Source: Cylindrobasidium torrendii FP15055 ss-10
Lineage: Eukaryota > Basidiomycota > Agaricomycetes > Agaricales > Physalacriaceae
Direction of reading: 5' to 3'
DNA: 28,390 bases
Assembly (NCBI GenBank): GCA_000934385.1
Contig: KN880724.1
Location: forward strand, 986 to 29,375
Positions within the stretch are counted from its first letter, which is position 1; each line of letters starts with the position of its first letter. This document shows positions 21,071-28,390 of this stretch, in pieces. Under the pieces are notes generated by a model. That model worked only from the letters and a program-made list of their open reading frames with translations. It was not told the origin of the DNA and made no database searches. The position numbers were made by a program, and so were the translations under genes.

Positions 21071-21463
21071 GATACGCACCAGGGAGACGCGGGGCACACT
21101 ACCTACATAATTGGCGAAGGAGAACGACGCATATACTATTGTAAGCTATTGATGTGCATAGTAATCATTGAACACGACGTGTACATGTATACCCATCACG
21201 TATTCAAGACTAGCTTGTGTAATTAACCAATAGCTCTTTGTGCTTTAAAGACACCAAGTTAAATTGACAAAAAGCACGCGTGTTGGCAGTGACCGTGTGG
21301 CCGCGCAGGGAACGATCGTCCCATCAACAGAAAAATTGATGACGTCCGCCACGACTTCACACTTTCGTTCTTACCTCCACTTCTGAGCAATCTGCGGCTC
21401 ACATACCTGTCGAAACAAATTCCGCGCCTTTGAGCGTAGTTGTCGTGGGTCATACTTTCCAAC
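21071..21463. other. Intergenic; no gene recognised
   Basis: The AT-rich part just after the transporter stop (21100-21260) is presumed 3' UTR and terminator, and the part before 21464 is the presumed promoter of the cullin-like gene. I see no other feature. Confidence 0.4.
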
Positions 21464-22976
21464 ATGAGCAGAAAGGGAAAAGAACCCCTCGTGCCGGCCT
21501 TGCCTCTCCCATCTTCCTCTGCCTCTTCTTCCGCGCCGACACCGTCGTTTCAAACGCTGTGGGCATACATACTCCCTGCGCTGGACAAAATTATGCTCCC
21601 AGACTCGGAACTAGGACCAGACGAGAATGCCTCGAGTGTACAAGGGAGTGAGACCTCGAGTGGACGCATTGACACTGGTTCAACAAATGCCGACGCTGCG
21701 CCAGGAAACGGGAAAGTAGCTAACGGGAGTGTTAACGGTACTGCGAAAGCCCCCGCGATCGACATGCAGCTGTACGCTGGCATCCATTCAGCGTGTTACA
21801 ATTAGTCAGTCTTCCCTATTTTCATTAGTCGCGAGCTTGGTTCTGACGTCCTTCTTCTTTTCTCCTCTACTTTCTTCTGCTTTGCCTTGCATTCCGTTCT
21901 GTAGCATAACAACACAGTCAACCGACACTCATAAACCCGACGCTAACTCTGGCTCGGATATCTACAATCAGCTCGATAAATACTTCTCTGAGCTCGCGCG
22001 CTCTATTCTCTCCGGGCTTGACACCCCGGACAATAGCGCTGAAGAAACAGAACTGCTCGCGCGTCTGCTTCCCGCATTCCAACGCTTCTCCTCCGGTGCA
22101 CAAACGGTAAATCGCCTACTAAACTACGTCAACCGACACTACGTGCGCCGGGCGATAGACGAGGACAAGGGCTGGTTGGGAATGCACGATGTAATGGCGG
22201 ACTTCGTACGTTCTCCCAGCGCCCCCAGTCCCCTTTCTATCGAGGAGGAAAAGGCCGCTAGGATGGCGTCTATCGCGAAGCTCTTGGGCTCTCCCAGGTC
22301 CACTGGGATCAATTTGACCACTGTGACGGACGATTCACCATCGCGTGAGACCCTTGCGCAGAAGTATAGAGAGCGCAAGGTCGCTGTCTTGGCGACATGG
22401 GGGTATGATCCGAATGCGAGCGATTCAGGTTCCAGCAGTGGCACGGCTTTTAGAAGCACGACGACGCTGGCTGAGGCCGAGGCAGCTGCTGAAGCGGCGA
22501 GCGAGTCGGGGCGTGTCATTCTGATCGGGTCTCTTGCGCATCGGCGGTTTAGGTTTGATTGTGTGGAGCCATTGCTAGCGATACCGAAGGGCGTGAAGAA
22601 GAAGGGGAAGAAGAAAAAGAAGAACGGGGGGCAGGGGCAGGGTACGGAGGTGGCAGAGGATGAGAAGCTCGCGGAGGGTCTGGCTGGTGTTTCGTTGCAG
22701 GCTGGAGGGGCATCGTCTCAGGCCGCTGGATCCTCGTCCTCTCAAGCTGGCGGGTCTTCGTCGCAGATTGGAGGTTCTTCAACGCAGCAGCAAGACTTGC
22801 CAGGCCCCAAGGGTCGATTAGCGCGTGCGGTCAAGCATCTTTTAGAGGTAGACGAGCGACCGGAAACTGAGCGGATACGCATCGCAGGAGAGCTGGCGGA
22901 TATGTTGAGAAAAGTGGGTGTGAAGATAGATCATCCGCTGAGGAAAAAACTCGAGTCGTTTGTTGTGGGGTCCTGA
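21464..22976 (+). CDS. Cullin-like protein lacking the C-terminal cullin domain
   Basis: Exons 21464-21804 and 21905-22976 give 470 residues. The N-terminal part resembles the first cullin repeats of CUL1/Cdc53: a helix with WAYILPALDKIML, then MQLYAGIHSACYNYITTQ (about 101-118), GSDIYNQLDKYFSELARS (130-147), and TVNRLLNYVNRHYVRRAIDE (181-200) followed by DKGW. In full cullins (about 750-800 residues) this region binds the Skp1-F-box adaptor side. Here the sequence then becomes Ser/Gly/Lys-rich with KKKGKKKKKN and SSSQAGGSSSQ repeats, and ends LRKKLESFVVGS. No cullin-homology (RING-binding) domain or neddylation site is seen. It might bind adaptors without a ligase module, but that is inference. 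Assignment rests on motif resemblance. Confidence 0.75.
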
Positions 22977-23102
22977 GGGCATGGGTGGATCATGTCTTCC
23001 TCCGGTTTTGCGTTAAATACACATCTCACTTGTCGTGTTGCAATTTGAAGAGTTAAAAATACCGTGCAAAATTGTGTAGAGACGAGTGAAGCCTGCGAAT
23101 AT

Positions 23103-23176
23103 GGGTCGGTGGCGTAGTTGGTTATCGCATCTGTCTAACACACAGAAGGTCCTCAGTTCGATCCTGGGCCAACTCA
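23103..23176 (+). tRNA. tRNA-Val(AAC)
   Basis: This is the plus-strand 74-nt copy of the AAC tRNA, with anticodon loop CTAACAC and T arm CTCAG-TTCGATC-CTGGG. The acceptor 3' strand is CCAACTC instead of CCGACTC, giving one C-A mismatch with GGGTCGG. TGTTTTTTG directly follows and would stop Pol III. The mismatch could mean a slightly decayed copy. Confidence 0.82.
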
Positions 23177-23859
23177 TGTTTTTTGCTGTGCACACTTCAC
23201 GGTTATTGGATCAAGCAGAAATTTCAAGTTACGTAGAAGAAATGTATAATTTGAAATAGACGGCGTCTCTTTGTTCGATTATAGATCAAATTTTACTGTC
23301 TTGGCCCAAAATTATTCAGCTGAGTTGGAATGTGCGAGTTAGTAATCTGAGTTCGTGGTAGCTACCGGACACTATCCAGTGTATCCACCGTGCAATAAAA
23401 AATTCTGGGGCTTGACAAACCAGCTCAAGGGACCTCGATTCTTTGTATAGCCTTAGTTTCTTTCGAAGGATGACGTCCCAGTGGTGTATAGTAGTATCAG
23501 ACGGCAATAAACATGGACCGAGCCTATAAATTTCAAATCGGTTCACGTCTGCGGTTCCACACGTTCAGCAAGTGTTGCTTACGATGCTAGTTGAACGTTT
23601 TGATACTTCCTCCGTATTTTGCCTACTCTGAGGCGGTATTATAGCGATAAAATGCATCAAAGTGTTCAGATGGGGAACGTACATCGCGACAACCAATGCT
23701 CGTTCTACCAGTATTGGGCTACGGCGTAGCGCAGCGGGGATAGTCTACTCACGTGATGAGAGTGCACAGCCCTAAACACGCTCGCGCCCTTCCTCGTGGT
23801 GCCCCACTTGTCGATCACTTTGCCGTCTTGCCTTTGTACCACCACAACCACCTCCCATA
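23177..23859. other. Gene-free stretch
   Basis: No exon or RNA gene is recognised between the tRNA and the next gene. The sequence is moderately AT-rich with only short open frames. Confidence 0.4.
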
Positions 23860-24894
23860 ATGTCCGAGATTTATGGAATTGAGGATCTTTCGTTTGTACC
23901 ACACTTCGCCAAACCCGTTAGACACACGGTCTTCGATAATACGGAGTACTTTTGTGTAAGCCACGGTCGACGGCCGTCTACGCTCATGGGCACGTTTTGA
24001 CTCTGCGTGGCAGGTAAAACGGATTGAGAGCTTCTGCGGTATCTGGAACAAATGGTTTCGTGGAATGAAATTGTTAGAGGCGAACACAGTGTACCGTGGG
24101 TCGACATTGTTGTATCCTTCACTCACGTATTCACTTCCCGCTAGTACAGCCTAGTGCCGTCAAGGAATTCGACAATTACTTTGCTCTACTCCCCTCGAAC
24201 TCTGTCTTGAATTCTATCTACGAGCTGTACGTCAGCAACCTTGGGGTTTCCGACCGGCCAGACAATCGTCGCCGCGTTGATTTCGTTAGTGTCTCGATAC
24301 CCGCAATCTACACTCACTGATGCATGTTTTCAGCGGGATGAAATTGCCATTGACCGGGAATATACCCTCATTGTCCCAAGCTATTATGAGGATAGGATCA
24401 TGTATACCCGCCACCCATTGACAGGCGTTGTCAGCGAACACCGATGGCCGTTCAAAACCCTCCCAAAGTTTTACTCGAAATTCCATCCTTGCATCGCAGT
24501 CGCGCATGCAGAAGATAGATTTGGTCGCCACAAGCTGCCGTTCAAGCTCGCAAGGGAACTTGGGAAGATTGTGAACACTAGTTTCTTCCCCGCCCCCGAG
24601 ATGCCTTGCAGAATACCTTCCGTTGTGGAAACCATGCCTCGACCTGGCACGGAAAAGCTTCGCGACAACAGTTTTAGGCAGAGGCGAATGGAGCGCAGGA
24701 GCCTCTGGTGGAAGTATCCGTCGAAACTTCGGAGGGATATTGTGCCAGTGTCGCCGTCCATGAAGGAATGGCTGAGGAAAAGGGATTTGGCTCGGTTTGG
24801 GACCGTCAGGCTCATTGGAGGAGCACAGGAGCAGAAGCGGGAAAAGAAGAGGGCAAGTGTGGCAGTCGTTGCGCGTCCTCCGTGGCGTTACTAG
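23860..24894 (+). pseudogene. Basidiomycete-type uncharacterised gene with one frameshift
   Basis: Three exons are read: 23860-24088, 24150-24284 and 24334-24894. Exon 1 opens MSEIYGIEDLSFVPHFAKPV, continues SHGRRPSTLMGTF, and then hits TGA. Dropping one T of the TTTT run at 23995-23998 carries the frame on into DSAWQVKRIESFCGIWNKWF. Later exons read FDNYFALLPSNSVLNSIYEL, VSNLGVSDRPDNRRRVDF, RDEIAIDREYTLIVPSYY and DRIMYTRHPLTGVV, and end in a basic tail (VARPPWRY). Without the extra T the product is 307 residues. I recall similar unnamed proteins in Agaricomycetes but no function. Either a recent one-base pseudogene or a sequencing error explains the break; the rest of the frame and the splice sites are clean. 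Confidence 0.65.
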
Positions 24895-25795
24895 ATGACG
24901 CTCTACAACACAGGCGTTGTATTTGTATTACCATAATTCCCTGATGTGGTATACCCAGAGTCGTTGGCTCGATGTTCTGCTTTTATATCTTCTTCATGAT
25001 CTGTACTTATATCTCCTCACACAAAACTCTATGCTTTTCTGCTTACCTACAAAGTGTTACCCCGTTACACAGTAAATGTACAACACAAATGTTATGCTTC
25101 ATTACACCACTATGCGCAAGAGGTATGAACTCGCGGCGACACGGACAGTTATTCCCATTATAACTTGACCTCAACTTTATCGACTGTACTGCAAGCGTTA
25201 ATAGCACTGAACGCAAGTCGAAGTACCCCGTATTACACCGCTGGTGTACAATTTTGAACGGTCTGATGTAATCGACTCCGCGCCAACTCTCAAGCCGGAG
25301 ACGGTTCTGCACGTCGGTCACAGTTCCATGGCATGTTTAGGAGATTTCAAGTTGTAACTCGTGAACATCGCTTGGCACGTTCTTTGATATCAGTCATTAC
25401 AAGTGCCTATGATTAGCGGATTTAGCAGAGCGATACTAAGAATGGGAAGCAAAATCGAACCCGAGCCCGAAGAACGGTCCGGGTATGGGATTCGAAAGTG
25501 ATGACGGCCGAAAGCAAGAAAGAGAGGTCCCGCCGGGTTGTGACTTTGACGCCTGTCGCTGTAGGCTTGTGGAGTTTCGTGGTTCAACTCCATTTATAAG
25601 ACTGCGACAGTCCGTCACAATTTGAGCCTGCCCTGAAGGCTCAAATCTATTGCACAATCAACTACTGGTCTCTGTTAACACACAGAGAAAGGTAACAGAC
25701 AACGACTCTTTGCTCGAATTTCTAAAATAATCAAAGGTAGTTCATTCAGATGCAGCTATATTTCTTCTCAACAAAAGGAACATCTGTGGACAGAT
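24895..25795. other. Gene-free stretch
   Basis: About 900 bp hold no recognised exon or RNA gene on either strand. Open frames are short and unlike known families. Nothing repeat-like stands out. Confidence 0.4.
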
Positions 25796-25869
25796 TGAGT
25801 CGGCCCAGGATCGAACTGAGGACCTTCTGTGTGTTAGACAGATGCGATAACCAACTACGCCACCGACCC
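25796..25869 (-). tRNA. tRNA-Val(AAC)
   Basis: This minus-strand 74-nt copy is identical to the one at 3433-3506 over the tRNA itself: anticodon loop CTAACAC, acceptor GGGTCGG/CCGACTC and discriminator A. The flanks differ between the copies, so these are separate loci. A short TTTT run follows within about 30 nt on the minus strand. Confidence 0.88.
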
Positions 25870-26082
25870 GTGCTGGATGGCTAAAGGTGCAATCATAGAA
25901 ACTTCGGCAAGCATGCAGGCTAGAATTGAGACCGCTCCGGCGACAATGTCAATACTACGATGAACGTCTCCACTGATGTTGTCTCTGTTCGCTCGAATAG
26001 CACGATCCAGCCCAAGAGCGACATAGCGCGGGGATGATACCGAGGCCAATGTCCAAAGTCCAATTCATAGGTGTACAACAAG

Positions 26083-26957
26083 TTATTGCTTTATTATTTC
26101 CTCACGGTCGAGAACGGACTTTTCTAGCTTTATCAGAATGGTGGTTTTAGTTGGGTGCTCCGCTGAGGGGGTATTGTGTGCCGTTACTCGCGCGGGCTGG
26201 ATTGAGGAGCGTTAGAGGAGCAACCCTATGGAGATGAAGGAGGACGCACGAATCCTAGTCCGTCCAAAACTGCTTCTACAATCCCAGCGGTGAACGAAGA
26301 GCAGCTCAACTGCTTCATGTCTTTGGGTACAGATATATGTCGCTCGATAGACGGGTCATTGTCGATGATCATATCTGCTTCCAAGTTCACTTTGGAGAAT
26401 AAATCAAAGGAGGACTGGAGACGCACATTCATCCGCATTCTCCACACTCTTCTGAATCCCATCCGCAGGTTTTCCAAACACCGCCCGCCAGACCTGCGTT
26501 TGTATCGACATGAGCGCGGGGAGCAGCCGAATCTCGCGCTTCGGCGCCTTCGACGTGTACTCGGCTCGCCATGTCATAAGCTCCAGCACGCGCATTCCGA
26601 CTCGGTAGCCCAGTGTGTTCAATCTGGTGATGATCAACACCCAGTAGTGCGAGCAGTATAGCAGCGGACCGACCGGCGTTCGAGATCATTGATGCCTGCG
26701 ACGCGTTTCTGCGTGTAGGACACTATCTCGGCGAACATGAAGCTGAACGCGGCGCCGGAGACGTCGAGGACGCGTGGTTTGGTGATGTTTCTGTCATAGA
26801 TGTTTGGGCGTACACCGGCTGGTCGAGGGCTTGTTGGGACTGTGGGCGGTAGGGAAAAGCGTGTAGCGCTTCCGGTCGGAGACAAATGGTCTACGGATGA
26901 TGCTGATGAATTTGATAGGACCGAAAGTCGGGGATGTTGGGGTTGCGAATAAGCCAT
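26083..26957 (-). CDS. TRAPP complex subunit Trs31 / TRAPPC5
   Basis: The minus-strand exons 26957-26674, 26623-26427, 26374-26250 and 26196-26083 join in phase to 239 residues. A Ser/Pro-rich leader of about 50 residues is followed by the Bet3-like fold: NIYDRNITKPRVLDVSGAAF, MFAEIVSYTQKRVAGINDLE, RRLNTLGYRVGMRVLELMTW, QTQVWRAVFGKPADGIQKS, then YMIIDNDPSIERHISVPKDM and LSCSSFTAGIVEAVLDGLGF, PARVTAHNT and a C-terminus LDREEIIKQ. These match human TRAPPC5 motif for motif (SVPKE, CASFTAGIVEAVL, FPAKVTAH). The protein is a core subunit of TRAPP, the Rab1/Ypt1 exchange factor and tether at the ER-Golgi interface. The leader is longer than in animals. Confidence 0.93.
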
Positions 26958-27892
26958 GGCGGTCTGAAGGAAGCTGAATGGATGTGCGCCGGCCGATTTC
27001 TTTCGGGCCGTTATGCCGGTGGCGGGGGATCAAAAGGATGTCGAACGAAATGCGCAACTTGGACTTGAGGTGACTGCTAAATCATTGCATGAATTTATCA
27101 TTATCCTGAAACTGGCTCGGAGCATACATTATTTATACATGAACTGAAGCATGTCAGTATTTGGCTTTTAAAGCAGGGATCCATTTCCTTGACCGCGGTA
27201 GTATGCGTTGACCATCACTGTTCAACACAGGGTGTAGGACATTGATTCTAATTTCTACTTCACACCACCATGCCGAGATAAGTGATGTAAATCGTGCTTT
27301 CGGCGACGATTATGGTACTTCAGCTACCAGGCCGGTACTGGCGTTGATGACGGAGGTGAGGATACCTCATGCTCGCATCGCATGGATGTTCCGTAAGGTA
27401 TCGTCGAAGAAGTCCTGCGAATTACCAGCTTTGACATTGACCTTGATACCTGGCAATGAGGGCATGTATATGCGTTTCTCCCGTGCAGGTGAGCTGCCTG
27501 AACGGTTTGATTTTTCAAATGAGACGCACACCATCTCATCCATAATCATGCCAGTGAATTTGATTTCTCATCTGTCACTTGCTGGTACTTAGCCTATCTA
27601 TTCTGAATTCATCGCGGACTTCTGTCTTCACGTGTCCGCGCCTCGATCGAGAAACGCTTTGCCGTGAGCGCCACGTCTTTGGCCGAGATCGGAGTTGGCA
27701 GAGAGATGAGTACGCCTCTCTTCGACATCCATCAGCTGGCCAAATCAGCTATTTAATACGTTTAAGCTTTCGCCAGCAGGCTGCCTACCCGTTCAAAGTC
27801 ACAACTTCACAGCGCGGTCGACATGAAATAAGGGTCAGGGCCAGATCGTCACGTACTACATCAAAAGTACATCATTGCCCCTTTCCAAAATA
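26958..27892. other. Intergenic region between divergent genes; unassigned ORFs
   Basis: This is the shared upstream region of TRAPPC5 (minus) and the BTB gene (plus). A 116-codon plus frame (27242-27592) and a 60-codon minus frame (27549-27367) overlap each other. Neither resembles a family I know nor shows clear exon structure, so I do not call a gene. Confidence 0.35.
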
Positions 27893-28390
27893 ATGCCGGC
27901 CAACGCTCCCTTGGCTTTCTTGCTCGAACCACCACCACCACCATCTCAGCAAACACCGCACAATAACTTCGGCTCTGCTCGCCTCTACCGTCGTCGTCGC
28001 AACCGAATGAGTGCCTCCGCTACAAGCCCACACGACCTGCAGTCCCACCTTTATCAATCCTTTCTCGACGGAAAGACGACCGATGTCGCGCTTAGAGTCA
28101 CTGGCTCGTGGTCAGCCACCTACCACCTCCACCGTGTCGTGTTAATTCAATCAGTGCGTGCTTTACGCGACTATTATGCTCATTCTAACGCGCTCACAGG
28201 GTTTCTTCCGCTCACTCTTCCTCACCTCTGGCTTCGCCGAATCCTCGCCAAAGTCACCTCGCACTCGGGCATCCTTCCAGGACGAGCTCAACGTCGTATT
28301 TGACGATCAGAACATCACACGCGCAGGTTAGTCTAGGACCCTTCTTGGCGCACCCACTGACCATGCTGACACTGCCTCCGTAGCCTTTGA
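27893..28390 (+). CDS. BTB/POZ domain protein (5' part, cut by window end)
   Basis: Exon 1 (27893-28153), exon 2 (28200-28326) and the first bases of exon 3 (28384-28390) are in phase. After a Pro-rich start (LLEPPPPPSQQ) and a basic patch (RLYRRRRNRMS), the BTB fold begins: HLYQSFLDGKTTDVALRV, YHLHRVVLIQS and GFFRSLFLTSGF, the usual D-V-x-L and H-R-x-x-L-x-x-S-x-F-F pattern. BTB domains dimerise and often link substrates to cullin-3 ligases or act in transcription. The partner domain lies beyond the window, so the role cannot be given. The start codon is the first ATG in frame ahead of the domain. Confidence 0.8.

Noticed and set aside
27242..27592. 116-codon plus ORF between TRAPPC5 and the BTB gene
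   Set aside because: A faint resemblance to RidA-like C-termini is not convincing, no exon structure was found, and it overlaps an equally plausible minus ORF.

Overview
The window reads as nuclear DNA of a filamentous basidiomycete, most likely an Agaricomycete. Genes are split by many short introns (about 45-90 nt) with GT-AG ends and CTNAN branch sites. Cytochrome P450 copies are present, and several proteins look fungus- or basidiomycete-specific. All exon models were built by hand from reading frame, splice signals and recalled family motifs. No alignment was run.

Layout. 1-1665 is gene-poor wreckage: a short 31-bp tandem repeat, a frameshifted remnant of a neutral trehalase (531-1091), and a GA/CT-rich repeat tract. 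1664-2489 (minus) holds the first five exons of a P450 that stops abruptly at that tract. 2651-3108 is a 458-bp foldback (long inverted repeat) element. A tRNA-Val and a minus-strand gene with an Arg/Glu/Asp-rich tail (3758-6169) follow.

From 7292 to 16650 four plus-strand genes sit close together: a PARP2-like poly(ADP-ribose) polymerase with a complete H-Y-E triad, an intact 13-exon P450 that is the paralogue of the broken copy, a fungal protein of a family often mislabelled as geranylgeranyl pyrophosphate synthetase, and the gamma subunit of eIF2B. A 610-bp non-autonomous hAT-like element with perfect 16-bp terminal inverted repeats and an 8-bp target duplication lies at 16793-17402. Then come a tRNA-Val(TAC), a major facilitator transporter (18572-21070), a cullin-like protein lacking the C-terminal cullin domain (21464-22976), another tRNA-Val(AAC), a basidiomycete-type gene with one frameshift (23860-24894), a third tRNA-Val(AAC), the TRAPP subunit Trs31/TRAPPC5 (minus, 26083-26957), and the start of a BTB/POZ gene cut by the window end.

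The genes do not form a single pathway. Housekeeping genes (eIF2B gamma, TRAPPC5, PARP, tRNAs) are mixed with a duplicated P450 and small DNA transposons. I found no clear new multi-gene system. The most interesting items are the truncated cullin, the well-defined hAT-type and foldback elements, the inverted P450 pair, the trehalase relic and a GC-AG intron in the PARP gene.
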